From Purshia tridentata (Eukaryota > Streptophyta > Magnoliopsida > Rosales > Rosaceae): 54,229 nucleotides of DNA. Below the pieces are notes generated by a model. That model did not search any database. It saw only the letters and a program-made list of their open reading frames with translations, and was not told the DNA's origin. Shown here one piece after another: positions 20,996 through 33,772 of the stretch (its first letter is position 1; each line of letters begins with the position of its first letter). Made by a program: the position numbers and the translations under genes. The stretch is taken from assembly GCA_003254885.1 (NCBI GenBank), contig QANT01000024.1, forward strand, positions 1 to 54,229. Direction: 5' to 3'.

Positions 20996-23900
20996 TTACT
21001 CTTCTGCAGGAGGGTCGACCCAGCGGCCATGTTCTTTGATTAGCTGGATCAAGGCATCGGTTGCATGCTCCATCTCAATTCCACGCTTCACCACAGTCTG
21101 AAACAAAATTCAACCTCACATCAAGTTCACCCGCTTTTGAAGATTGGAAACAAATCATAATGTGATTGAAACTATTGCAAACAGATACTATCACAACTTT
21201 TCAAAAGCTGAAGTACTTAATACGACTTATTTTGCACCAATATGAGATGAAAAGGATAATGTCCAAATCTTGTCGTTCCCATGGAAATTTTGGAAGATGC
21301 AGAACTAATTGAAATTGATAAAGAATGCAAAGTACTTGCCGCATTATAGAGATACCAAAAGATATAATAGTAATGAATGCAAGGATAAGATAAAAATGAA
21401 TGTGTTGGTTTTGGATTGGAGCTTCTACAACTTAATGACTAAGGGTCTAATCTGGGCAAAGCAAGACCTACACCAACCCAATCCCCACTCGAAATTTGAG
21501 CTAGATGGAGCTTGGATTGGCTTGGGTTGAGCTGAGTTGGGGGTCAGAACACCCAAAAAAAACTAAAATAAGAGTCGGGTAGGGCCTACCTGCCAACTTC
21601 AACTAAACCCATATTAAATTTCAAGCTGGAAAGAGGGATTACCTTCCCAACATAAAGGTCAATCTTTCCAGGAGCACCACCAACATACCCAAAGTCTGCA
21701 TCAGCCATCTCCCCAGGTCCATTTACAATGCAACCCATGATTGCAATCTGACAAAGGAAATAGAGAATGAATAACACAAACAATTGGATTATTGAAAATA
21801 AGAGAAGTTTTCTTTTCAAGATAATTTAGTCATAAAAGGAAATAATAAGGTAATTACTGAAACGCCAGGCAAGTGTGATGTCTTCTCCCGTATTTGTGCA
21901 CTTATTTCTTGAAGGTCAAACAAAGTTCTGCCACATGATGGGCATGAGACATACTCCTGAAATAGAATTAAGCATACACAATGTTATTTCAGACCGTCAC
22001 GTCTTCATGACATGTCAAATACTGTTACATTTCAAAAGAAAACTCCTACTGTCTTTGTGTTCCGCATTCTACATCCTTGTAGTAAATTGAAAGATGTGTT
22101 TCTAAGGAAATCAAAATCCTTGTCTAGGGCTTCTAATAGGACACCATCTCCAAGTCCATCTACTAAAAGGCCCCCCGCATTGGTACCGGCACGAATAACC
22201 AAGTCATCCCTGCACGAAAAGGAATTAAGCCAGAATTACTAATTTACCATGCATATCTGACACAAAAGGGAGAGTCAATTTTGTAATTACCTATGAATTC
22301 CACTTGGAAACTGAATATGGTGTATGACAGGAAAGTTTAGAGCATTGTCTCCCAGATACTCAAATAGCCTAGAGCAACATAAATTTCAAAATATCAGGAG
22401 AAGGAAAAATTGAAGTATCTAGGCAGATGCCTAGCTGGATTAGAACCCTTACCATAGCAATTTAGTCTCGATAGATAGTGATTTACCTGCAAATTAAGGA
22501 AACATATCGTTATTACCTCCTTGCTGCATGCACTCGGCTTATTTTATCTTCACCGAAAGGCAGATCATGGAGAAGCATTGTAGCATCAATGTCTTTGAGA
22601 ACTTCCAGCACTTCATAGGGTTCATCACCACGTACTGAGACAACCAAGCGTGTACCTGGGAGGTAATTGATTCACATAATAAGAATTTCAGGCTATAATC
22701 AGGGTAGCCTTCCCCATCACAAAACCCTTGCAATCCGTGGATGGAACCAGACCACTCCATCTTAAAGGGGGAAGAGATACCAATTAACATCAACGGCCAC
22801 TCATAAAACATATCTACCTACACAAGGAATAAACATTGGAAAAAAATATGTTCAATGCAACATCAGTACTCAGAAATCTGTATCAAAGCTGTACCTTCTG
22901 GTAAAAGCTTGTATGCACCACTTGATAATTCCTTCGAATTTACCAGAACCATGGCATTAGGCAATGGCTTTGTTAGCTGCTCTGACAATGGCGTTATAAC
23001 ACCCATACTTACATCTATCAACCTTTTGAGAGCTAGCCGCTGATCAAATACAAACATATTGCCACGTCATTCCCATTCTTGCAGTGAAATAACAACTAAA
23101 TGCAATTTACTGCCCAAAAAACATGTTAAGCACTAAATGATAGAGAGAGAGAGAGAGCAGATATCATTGCAAAAAATAATGAAGAAAAGTTCAGTAGGGT
23201 TCTCACAGCATTATCATCATCAACTGGTGGAAGTTGCCTCAATAAGATTGAGTCAACCGTCGCAAGATCCTGTATCAACAGAAGTAACCATGTCAATGAA
23301 AATCCCAGTAAATTTAGACGTTATACAATCTCTCATGCTATAAAGTTTAAAATGGAATAATAATATACCTTAAAGGGCATGCCCACAACAAGTTTTGCTG
23401 CAAGTGACTTGTACAGAAGCTCTGGCGACTACAAGAATGGAAAGGGTTAATGTACTTTCTAAAAAATTTAGAACACAATTCTCCTCCACCCCCCCCCCCC
23501 CCAAAATGTAAGAATGCAGCTGTACCTTCAACTGATCAAGGGATACTGACATGAGAACAGAGCCATCACGGTGCAGGACACCTCTATAATCCACCTCTTC
23601 ACCCTGTGTTTTGATGATGTATCAAATCTCTGTTAGATAAAAAGAAGTATGAAGCACAAAGTGAATCTATATCAAGATCATAGAGGCTGACCTCCTTTTG
23701 CATAGGCAGTTGACCAGATCGACGCTGAAAATCAAAATAATGTCGGTGTTTCTCTTCAAATGCAGCCTGATACAAATAATGGCATCAAGAAAGCTGATAA
23801 GGGTTTCAATTTTTTAAAATAAAAGAGTATCAAGCATGTTAATCAAATGAAATGATAACGTAAATCCTACCACTCCTTGCTGAAGATCAGCTGCTCTCTT

Positions 23901-26574
23901 ACCAAGGTTGGCCAATCTTCTGCAGGGATCTATCTCCTCCTCTGGTGCTTCAGTGAGAGAAACCCTGATTGTATCACCCAAACCATCCTGCATACACAAT
24001 TCCAGATTTCCATTATGGCTAGACATGTTTTATGAATGTAATGCTTCTTAGGATTAAATGTTAACTTCAAACTAATAATGAAGCGCAGGATCATGCACAT
24101 ACATAGATGAGCTAACCTACAATCTATAATAGGCACAGTTTGCATTGCATTTTATAGTAAATGCAACATTTATTCTTAAAGACTTAAATTCAGCTACAAC
24201 CTTATGAAGGTTGTTAGATAGTATATCACTGGCATTAAACCAGGATAATCCATAAAATGTTGATGATTTTGAATTGAATCCATTACAATAAAAATTCTGT
24301 CTGAAGCATCCATTCCATGTAATTGAAGCCAGATCAGAATAATACCTGAAGAAGGGTCCCAATACCAATTGCAGATTTCATCCGTCCATCCTCACCTTCT
24401 CCAGCTTCAGTAACTCCCAAGTGTAATGGATAATCCCAGCCTTGTACATACATTTCAGCCACAAGCAGACGATATGCCTGGACCATGATAACTGGGTTGC
24501 TTGCTTTCATTGAAAAAAGAAAATTATGGTAGTCCAACTTCCGGCAAATCCTTGCAAACTCAAATGCAGATTCAACCTGTTTGAGGAATGGCATGTACAT
24601 GACAGCCAATGAGTTTGTAGGTAGAGCATAAAAGCTCGAAATATTTTGAGCAAAAATATGGAAGATATTTGCTCACCATTCCTCTAGGGGAATCCCCATA
24701 GTAGCTCATTATACGATCTGAAAGGCTCCCATGGTTTGTGCCAATACGCATTGCTCTTCCATACTTCTTACATTTTTCAACCAATGGAGTAAAAACCTGG
24801 TGCAGTTAATAGAAAAGCCTTCATTACATTAAGAAAAAATTAAATGCGAACTCAACATCTGATAATGATCAATCCCTCTTTATGGAGCAAGGTTTACTTT
24901 TAGATAGACCAAACTTTCTGTAAATTTAAAGTAGCTGAGACATGATTCAGAAGTGACAAATGCAATGGTTATTAATTTTTGAGAACACTGACAATGATGT
25001 GCTTATACAAACTTTAATGAATAGAAGTAGTCAGCATGAGTTTCTCACAGAATATTGTATGCTTGTAGTTTAAATCTTAGCAGAGGGCATCAGTTTATAG
25101 ATTTATGGTTTAACCTGCTCAATGTGCTCAAGTTCTTTCTGATAGTCATCTTCTGTGTACTCTAACTTCTCAAACTGAGCCCGTCTATCAGCTGCAATAA
25201 AAAACCTCAATGAGTCCACAAACATTACCTTCAAATAGGAAAAGAAAACAAAATGAATGGTGAGCTGTGTACCAAAATTTCCAGGGTTGACACGAATTTT
25301 ATCAAAGCAATCAGCAACTCGCAATGCAACAGAAGGAGCAAAATGAATATCTGCCACCAGAGGTATATTGTAACTGCACATATAGATTGTAACAAAGTCA
25401 ACCTCTATACAACATATGGAGTAAAATCTTTAAATGCCCACTGAGATTACAGTAATCAGGCCTACTTTTTCTGCACCAGGGAATTTTTAATTTCAAAACA
25501 AGCATCTGCTTCTTTCTTTCCTTGCACTGTTATCCGAACAATATCTGCTCCCTTGTCTGCTATTCTCATTACCTACCAACAGAGCGATCGTTATAATGAA
25601 ACAGCTCGTACCAGTGACAAGAAGGCAGTAGCTTTTCAAAAATTTCAGCTGATTTAGTTGGAGCTCATAATGTTTTTCCAGTCGAAAAGACATTGTTAAG
25701 TCTTTTTTTTTGAAGAAATTTATTATTTCAATGATGTCATACTAACACATCATGGGCTACTTCAAGAATGGTTTCAACATATATCTGAAGTGAAAGGGAA
25801 ATTAAAGAACCTGTTCAACTGTAGCAGCAACATCCTTTGTGTCAGTTGTGGTCATTGTTTGAATCTTTATGGGATGCTCACTACCAACAGCCACATTGCC
25901 AATCATCACTGTCCTTGTTTTCCTCCTGACAGTTTTATGTATGGATTCACAATACTTTTGTCTAGGAACTACATTCAGAAAACAATGTGAAATGAAAGAA
26001 ACCCATAAAGGTAGAAAGACCTACTTTTACACTGATATCTACTAGTCTACAAGTAGTAACAGAGGTAAGGCTTAGCTCGATGAATCTTAATACAATTATT
26101 TGACTCAGTTGAGGCAAGACTTCCATTTTTCAGAACTTATGACCAACAGGAAAATTACAATAAACTAATAATAACTATATTTCTTTCTAATTCATCATTT
26201 CAGAGAAACCAGAAAACAAGGCAATAGAAAACATAGTGATTATAGCATATCTGCTTTCCCATTCATCCAATTTCTCAGCTACCAAAAATATTTCAAGGAC
26301 CAAAACAGCACTCATGCATTATAAAAATGGGGCTGAACAAAATTAATTCATAGGGAGTTTAATAACCTAACAAAGGGCTGCCTTCAGATGCAGGCCGGAG
26401 TTCAGCAATATCCGAGTTAGGATTCGAGTTCCGTATCACTGAAATTCTTGTTCTACCAGACTTGAACCTCTTCAAATCAGAAACCCTCACAAAATCCATA
26501 CTTTTAGCAAATCCTAGCCTCGAGTCCCTGCCTTTCAGGCCCGTAAAGGAAGTTGGTACAGCTCCGGTAGCCAT
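20996..26574 (-). CDS. HDS: 4-hydroxy-3-methylbut-2-enyl diphosphate synthase, chloroplastic
   Basis: Nineteen exons (5' to 3'): 26574-26367, 25968-25811, 25572-25466, 25373-25273, 25191-25115, 24796-24677, 24576-24346, 23987-23871, 23766-23692, 23603-23526, 23428-23369, 23269-23207, 23039-22895, 22655-22517, 22368-22291, 22209-22050, 21956-21858, 21747-21643 and 21097-20996. They total 2223 nt, 740 aa, essentially the length of the Arabidopsis enzyme. This is the GcpE/IspG iron-sulfur enzyme of the plastid MEP pathway, converting MEcPP to HMBPP. The N-terminus [20 protein letters not shown] is a transit peptide. The TIM barrel ([17 protein letters not shown] onwards) precedes the plant-specific insert. 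Cluster ligands are C644 and C647 (CPSCGR) and C678, with the NGPGE glutamate. The ATG at 26574 matches the known N-terminus. Intron 18 carries a degenerate repeat-like stretch (about 21440-21600). Confidence 0.98.
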
Positions 26575-27644
26575 TTCCACAACCGCAAAGTTGTACCTTC
26601 ACAATCCCAAAGCACAATTTGCTAGAAATTCGGTTAACTCATCATTTTTATATCAAAACTTTAAATTAATATGGCCCAAATAATAGTGCTTTACAAATAA
26701 ATTAACGCAGAAATGCCCGGCTCAGTAAAACAAGTTTTATTTGAATCATGAACCAATAATATATATGGAAAAAAAATAAAAACTTGAAAAATGATTTTCC
26801 TTGCTGTTTTCTCAGCTTTCCCAGCAACCAAACAGTAAATCATTCCATCACCTAATCACACTCACACCAACGGAATTCCTTTTCTTTTAGCAAATTTCGC
26901 AAAAGAAAAAAAAAAAATCATCACCTCCAACGAATCAAAGACAAAGCACCCAGAACAGAAACGTATGCTCTTGGAAAAACCCAAAAAGCGTTTTACAAAA
27001 ACAGTAATTAGAGCGAGCTTAAAAAAAGGCTGAATTGGTGGACACGTGGAGAGCTTGAGCTTCTGTTCATGGTTTTGTTTACCTTAATAATCAACCAGTC
27101 AGCTACTGAGAGTGAAAGTCGAAGGCTCTGGACTCCGGAGAAGGAGAAAAAAATTGGTGGTGGAATGGGAGTGAGTTGTCGAAAACCCAGAGTCCTCTCT
27201 CAGTCTCCTGTTTTTTATGGATTTTTGGAAATTTGTATTATTTTGTGGACGTTTTGGACCGAAGCAAATGGACAATAACCGTTTCTTTTGGTATCTAATT
27301 TTTCGGTGAACTCCTGTTTTGGTATCAAACCATTATGGAAGGTCTGTCCTTGAAAATTAATTTTTGAAAATGTTCTGAATGCCTGTTAATACGGTTATAA
27401 CCAAACCATTATAGAAGGTCAGTCCATGAAATTAAATTTTGAAATTTGTTTTTAATTTCTATTTTGTTGAGATTTTGAAATATTACTAAATCAAAAGTAT
27501 CCAAAGTTTTAATTGTTTTAGTCTAAATTTTGAATGAAATTAAAATCCTTTTGAATGAAATTAAAATCCTTTTGAAATTTTTTATATTTTTTAATTCTCA
27601 AATGTTTTTGAAATTCAAAATGTAATTCTTTGAATCAATCATTA
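26575..27644. other. HDS upstream region
   Basis: Presumed promoter and 5' UTR of HDS, with a G-box at 27043-27048. Two local duplications lie further upstream: 'aaaccattatggaaggtc' near 27327 recurs with one change near 27404, and a 21-bp unit 'ttttgaatgaaattaaaatcc' is repeated twice in tandem at about 27528-27569. No gene is supported. Confidence 0.6.
27043..27048. promoter_or_regulatory. G-box (CACGTG) upstream of HDS
   Basis: A perfect CACGTG in the context gacacgtgga lies 469 bp upstream of the HDS start codon. G-boxes bind bHLH (PIF) and bZIP (HY5) factors, which are known to control light-responsive MEP-pathway genes. The link to HDS here rests on position only. Confidence 0.4.
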
Positions 27645-30460
27645 TCTTTACTATAAAAATAAAGAACGGTTTGGTGTTTTGGAGCGCATGCCAAGAGGCT
27701 AACTTCTTTATTGGGAGATGATGGCGGTAATCTCTTTTCTTCTTTTTTCTTCTCCTCTCAATTATGTAGTACAGTCTCTCGAACGATTTTTATTTTCAAG
27801 ATTACTTTTAATAAATTATTTTTACAAAAAAATTAGTTAAATCAAAAAAGGTTTCTTAAGACCATTTTTAAAACTAAATTGTTCATTTGGCCTACAAGCT
27901 ACCATCATAAGTACGTTAGCGGCCCACTTTTTAACAGTCCAACGCAACAATAACGGCGTTATTGTAGCGATACTACTATAACACATTACAATATTTTTTT
28001 TTTACTATAAGTTTTTTTCCCACATCTTTCTACTATGCAAAAAACCCTAAAAACAAAGTAACTTATACAAATCTTACGTGTTTTTCTTGCATAAACACAT
28101 TAATAAAAATGAAGCTCGTTAGTTTTTTTTTCATATGTATAATTGACATTGTTTGCTTGTGGCAATAAATAATCAAACAATAACAATACATGATTGTTAT
28201 TGTCAAATGACATGAAGCATCTCTCAAAAACTCTTCAAATTTAACTATTTAAATTTCATTTTACTGATTTACGCAACAATTTAAAGAGCGGGACTCTCCA
28301 GTCCAACAAATAGGAATCTACTCAAATCCGTTTGGCGATATTCTGTGGCGGGAAGACGACTAATAAATTGCTGCAGCTATGTAACTACCTTTGCCCGCGC
28401 GCTCACCCTTTTGACAATCAGACGACAGGAATGGGCCAGATGGTCACGGCCCACAGCCCAGGCCCACGAGGAATAGTTGCTGAGGTTTTTCTATTTTAAT
28501 TTAGTCAATAATTGTTTCCTTACTTTAAAAAAAAATTGGTTAGAGAGCTTTTTCTTATGGTTTGTGGGGCCAATGAAATCTTTTATTTCTTATTTTTTTG
28601 ACAAATTATATATATACTTCTTATTTTTTTGACAAATTATATATATACTTTTCCTATTTTATTCCTTTTTTATGGTGTGATTACTGTTTTGCCCCTGGGT
28701 GTTATATTTTTGCTTTTGGGTTTCAGTTTTCTTCCCTGCTCTCTCTCTCTTCTTACCCTCTTTCTCTCCCGATGTCTATCACCTTTTGCACTGCAAGTGC
28801 GACACCACCCTACCTACACTCTCCGATCATCAATGTTGTTTATGGGTTTTTCTTCTCCGGGTAAGTGCTTTCTTTCCTCTAAGGTTTGGTTTGCCAATTT
28901 TAGGGATTTTGAGTGGCTAAAAAAAAATTCAGATAGTGCTTTGTGAGTATTGGCAGATAGCAATAAGAGGATAAATCTATGTATGTTAACTAGGGTCTAG
29001 AAAGGGGAAGGTATAATAAAGCAGACAACCAAAATTTGATTGTAATTGATGGTGAGATTCAATGTAGCACAGTATTCTGTGTAAGCATTTCTCTCATGAT
29101 TCCAATATATATTAAGAATTGATGATGTTGATCATCATATATACGTATGGAGAGAGTTTAATATTTATGTTGTGTTTATTGCTTTCTGACTATAGAACTT
29201 ACCTTTATTTTACTCGGTGTGATCCTAGGAAGCAAGTGCCATTCCTTTTGCTGCTTGGCGTGTTCTCAGTAGTTTTGCTAGGATAGCTGACGGGTATGTT
29301 TATCTATCTAGATATTAACTTCCTTTGAAGTATCTTCAATTATCTGGTAGAAGGAATTGAAACTTTAGCTAATGGAGCATAAAAGAGTGGTTGTGGTGGT
29401 GGGGGCAGAGAAGAGGTGATATTGAACACAATTTTTGCTAATTCTGGCATGGAGGTATTGGTAGGATCAAAGCTGCACCCACTTGCTTTGTCTTTTTCGT
29501 ACATTTTTTGTGTTTTGGCTTTTATGAGTCTCTTTTTGTCTCTGCCTGATTAATTTACAGAAACCATAAAAGGTTAAACAAAAGCACATAGAGATGTGAA
29601 AATCACAAAAATTATTACTTCCCTACAAAAAATAAATTCATATATAGTAAGCCTTAAAGCTCTTAACCTTTTGTATCAGATTTGATAAAGCCCAAAATCA
29701 GAAGAACTTCTATGTAATAGTTATATTGTGCTTAGGATATAACTATTTGTTGTGGACATCATTTGCTAATAATCTAATGATATTTGAATTGCATAAATGA
29801 GTCATTTTGTGAACAAGGAAGTAATATTGTGAACATCATGTTGTGGTCGAGTCAAGCTACCACACTTTTTTGTTGCAGTGGACATATGAGAAAATACTGG
29901 TGAGCGTTATGCCTCAAGAAGTTGAGATTGAAGTTCATTTGGTATAGAGCACCAAACTGCAGTAGACGACTAGAAGGGCAAGTTGAAAATGTATTAGATT
30001 TTTAAGATTCGAAATGCAGTTCTGTCTTGAGTTTATTACCTTTTTTTCCTATCAATACAAAGTTTACTACCAAATGGCTTCTTATTGTGCCAAAACTAGC
30101 ACATGTAATTGGTTCTATACCGTTTATCTTTTCATTTTTCCATATTTGCTCTATTCTTTTTTCACGGCAGGAGTGTTGCTTTTGGTTGTCATTTGGTTTT
30201 CCTTTTGGTATTTTATATATGTGCAAAGATGAGTTCATCAGGTGGTTCAGCCTTGGAACTCATTCTTGCTGGTGCCTACTTCTTTTCTTCTCAATTTATA
30301 GATATAGTAAATTACTTATTTATTTATATAATGTACAATAACACAACCATTTAAACTTCGATATACCAAGCACTATATTTTTTTCATTAAAATTTTAGAA
30401 GTCTTTTGTACATTTTATAAACTTTTAGCACCCGCAGCATCGCGCGGGCACGATTACTAG
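27645..30460 (+). mobile_element. Non-autonomous Helitron, 2816 bp, both termini present
   Basis: The 5' end TCTTTACTATAAAAATAAAG starts with TC directly after a host A (27644). The 3' end is CTAG at 30457-30460 directly before a host T (30461), as expected for insertion between A and T without target duplication. A GC-rich hairpin (30431-30448: CCCGC, bulged A, GC, loop ATC, GC, GCGGG) ends 12 nt before the terminus, the usual Helitron spacing. There is no Rep/helicase open frame, so movement would have depended on another element. The interior holds a tandem repeat of 'cttatttttttgacaaatta' (28588-28647) and pyrimidine-rich, exon-like stretches that may be captured host sequence. Confidence 0.85.
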
Positions 30461-31028
30461 TGATTAACTACTTTTCAAATGGCACAAAGGGACCTGAAGA
30501 GAGATTCAAACTTGGACATTGGATAAAGAGGTAAATGCTTTTAAATTTTAACTACTAAAATCACAAAGTCATTCAGTAGAGATAAAGATCGATTTTGTTT
30601 TTTGGTCATTGAAGATTGAATGTTATTTTCATAGCATTATGCACCAATTTGTGACTTTGATGAGATTTCCTTCGCATCCTCGCAAGGGACTAAAATTATT
30701 GTATTCGTGATTATGAGACTCGCATAAGTTGAGTAATGTTAGAAGGACCTTATGAATAAAAAACAATGATTGTAAACAATTAACAAGAACAATAAATATG
30801 ATAATGGCTTAGTGGTAACGGAGACCATATTTAACCTTGGGTTCAAACTTCTACAATCACAAATTCACTTGAATTCGGATATTATAAGCGTATCATACCG
30901 ACCAGCCGGTTAGGTCGTGCCCTGGTTTACAGAACGATGGTTTCATCACCTATGCTCGATGCAAAACCGTTTCAAGCCACCACGCAATAATCAATAAAGC
31001 ATATAAAACATGGATGTTGCATGTGGTT
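30461..31028. other. Intergenic between Helitron and the YrdC gene
   Basis: Short stretch holding the Helitron 3' flank, a tRNA-like SINE candidate near 30800 and the YrdC 3' UTR. No gene supported. Confidence 0.5.
30797..30975 (+). mobile_element. Candidate tRNA-derived SINE remnant
   Basis: TGGCTTAGTGG at 30805-30815 fits the RNA polymerase III A-box consensus exactly. GGTTCAAACTT at 30840-30850 is a weak B-box at normal tRNA spacing. The region does not fold into an obvious intact tRNA, and the following sequence is not a tRNA 3' end, which suggests a SINE head. Ends and target duplications were not resolved. Confidence 0.35.
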
Positions 31029-32888
31029 TTAAGTAGATATTCCTTCTTCCTCAAGCGAATGCCTTTCAAGAATTGCAACAGTCTCTTCCCTTGCACTGCA
31101 TTGCCAAAACAGAACTGAGTTAATACTAGTCGACTATGGACACAGGTAGGGACTGTTTCATGCTATGTGCAGAGCTCCATATTTATCAAATAGAGAAGGA
31201 AACATCTTTGAGCCTCACTGATATCTATTCCACCCACTTTGTTGATTCAAAAATGAAGGAAAAAAGGCATCAAAATACTCTCATTTTTATGTGAGTACTT
31301 GACAAACTTCATAAGATGTCCCAAATCTAGAAGAGTAATGCCAGAGACACCAAAACAAATACCGAATTTCTAAATTCCAACTGATGTGGTAGTGTTTTAT
31401 TTGTTCATAAATGAGCCAATTCTAAACCTCATTTATTTCCAACAAATAAGATACTATCTAGTCACCTGCCACAACATTTGGTCACTCTAGTATTAGTGAG
31501 ACTAGAATGCACTGATGTGATGATAACATATCTCTTATAATACTTCATCTATAGTAAGATGCTAACTATTATTTCCGACAACTTCTTCCAGATCTAAATA
31601 ACAAAACCAAAACCCTGAGTGTCTTATACTTCCATTTGCTCAGCCATTTACATTACATGCAAAATATTGTGGTCAATCAGAATCTTACCTTCCAGATCTG
31701 AGAATCTTGTACTTGCCTAGCCTGGTGAGGTCCACAACCGTTGAGCCTGCACGACCTGAAGGAAGCACACCACCATTGTAAACATACGCACAATGTTCCC
31801 AGAGACTCTCAAAATCGTTGATGCAAACACTACTTGGCTGCCCACTTAGGTTTGCACTGGTAAGAGCCAAAGCACTCCCCAATCCACGGACAATGTCCCT
31901 GATGAAGTTATAGTCAGGAATTCTGACTCCTATACTATCCAATCCCGGGTTCAAAGACTTCTCAAGAATACTCGACTCCCCTGCAAAACATCCAAACTAG
32001 CCTTTCTTATTCAAAACACTGAATGGGAAAGATTTCAAGCTGAAAACCAAACCAACCCTATTGATTTGCAGCATCAATTAAATGGTAGTGCGTCTCAAAA
32101 ACATATCTTAGGCTCAAATACAACAATTTTTTTCATTGTTTGTCCGAAAACGCACACACATGAGTAACCAACCTCGTCTGAGTACAAGAGTGACAGGTCC
32201 TGGAAGGAGAGCTTCAAGCAAGCTATGCGGCAAATGGTCCGTGACAGCAAAGCGCTTGATGTCCGGCACATCCCCAACACAAATTGCAAGAGGACTCGTA
32301 TATTTACGTCCTTTAATCTCGTAAATCCGATTAACTGCTTCCAAAGAACTGCAAATCACTCAAAACGATGCGTTCTTAAGAAGTTCCAATACCCAATAAA
32401 CAAAAACTCAGACTGTGAGAAATTTAAACAAACAGGTACAGTGCGTTTTGAAGTGTCATACCAAGCATCACAAGCGAAGCCGTAGAGAGTATCGGTAGGG
32501 ACTGCAATGACTTTTCCGGCTCTGAGAACTTGAACAGCCTCTTCAGCGTGAGCTTCAGTTGCAGGTCGAATCACCCCCAGCTCGGTTTGAACGCCCGCAT
32601 CGCTTTTCTCCTCCAAGCTCCAAGCCATTTTTGCTTTAACGCCGCGTTTCAATCTCCTGCTCTGCACTTTTGGCGCCAAACCCAATTTGGGCACGGCTAG
32701 AAAAACAAGAAGAAAATGGTTAAGTTGTTGAATATGGTTGTTTTTGCTTTAAATTTATGAGCTTGAAAAATGAAAGGAAAATGAGAGAGAGACTGACGGT
32801 GCTGAGTGATTGCAAGACTGGGAAGGAGAGAGGAGAAGTGAAGACGAGGAAGTCTGGCTGCAATTGCAAGTCTTGTTGGAATGTTCAT
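31029..32888 (-). CDS. YrdC-domain threonylcarbamoyl-AMP synthase
   Basis: Five exons: 32888-32798, 32696-32462, 32348-32173, 31980-31689 and 31095-31029, total 861 nt, 286 aa, phases consistent. The YrdC/TsaC family makes threonylcarbamoyl-AMP from threonine, bicarbonate and ATP, the first step of t6A37 synthesis in ANN-decoding tRNAs. The N-terminus MNIPTRLAIAARLPRLHFSS is basic and hydroxylated, like an organelle presequence. The domain shows GKVIAVPTDTLYGFACDA, then EIKGRKYTSPLAICVGD, LLPGPVTLVLRR and the LTSANLSG signature. The length and lack of a C-terminal Sua5 domain fit the short YRDC form. It sits between HDS and the RING-CH gene, as At5g60590 does in Arabidopsis (from memory). Organelle targeting is inferred; an internal Met within the second exon could give a cytosolic form. 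Confidence 0.93.
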
Positions 32889-33772
32889 CCTACTCTTCAC
32901 CGTTTGTCATGTGTCAACTGTCAACTGTCAACCGTCAACGATAAGATGAGAATGTCAATAACGAAGCTCGAATCTCGATTGATATATACTATACTCACTA
33001 TAATATAATTACGAGGGTCAAAATATTGGACATAAAAAAAGTGAAAAAGGGCCGCAATCTAAAAAATAAATAAAGTATTATAGTTACGGCTTACGGCAAG
33101 GTCCATTGTAATTATTATTATTATTTTTTATTTGAGAGGAGGAAGAGATCGAATTTAAGTGCAATACTTATATATATGGTTGGATAATTGGTGACTGTAA
33201 CATCTGATTCTGAGTTCGGTTTTACTATGGAGCTTAAGAAAGCATAACAATAAAGAAAGATGTCAATCAATTCACTAGGAAAATTTCTATTTTGGATATT
33301 AAGGTTTAGAGTTTTACTCTCACATTTTGAGATTTGAAGGTTGGTAAGAAACCAGCCTCACTTTGTTCCAGGCAAAAGATAGAGAAGGGAAAAGAAAAAA
33401 TGAAAGAGAGAGAGAGTGAGGGACATTCTCAGATATGCACACACAAAACCCCTGGAAGTATGGGTTTGCAATTACATATATATCTCTACTTTGAGGTTGG
33501 TACTATACTGCCACTTTGAAGCCTATACAATATCAAGTCTTGTATTAGAAGTCTGAAGCATACAAAATTCCTGAATATGTTACAAAAATCATCAACTTTC
33601 TCATCCTCAGCTATAAGCTTAATCATATGATATCAACCATTGATGGGACACCAATTTTAGCTTCCACTAAATGTTTTTGGATGTTCTACTTCAGCGCATG
33701 CACTGGCTTCAAGGATTGGCCTATCCTGTGTGAATTTATGGTTCTAAGGAACCGGCTCAGTCATGTCAACAT
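32889..33772. other. Intergenic between RING-CH and YrdC genes
   Basis: Holds the YrdC 5' region with a TTGAC array (separate entry), AT-rich spacer, a GA-rich patch near 33400 and the 3' UTR of the RING-CH gene. No gene supported. Confidence 0.5.
32912..32939 (-). promoter_or_regulatory. Four tandem TTGAC motifs upstream of the YrdC start
   Basis: The plus strand reads tgtcaac three times then cgtcaac, four head-to-tail 7-mers. On the gene strand this is GTTGACG followed by three GTTGACA, 24 to 51 nt before the ATG. TTGAC is the core of the WRKY W-box (TTGACC/T), but the sixth base here is A or G, so these are not canonical sites. The array may lie in the 5' UTR. Confidence 0.45.

Noticed and set aside
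26575..26580. HDS start two codons upstream
   Set aside because: The upstream codon is GTG, and the ATG at 26574 gives the MATG start typical of plant HDS.
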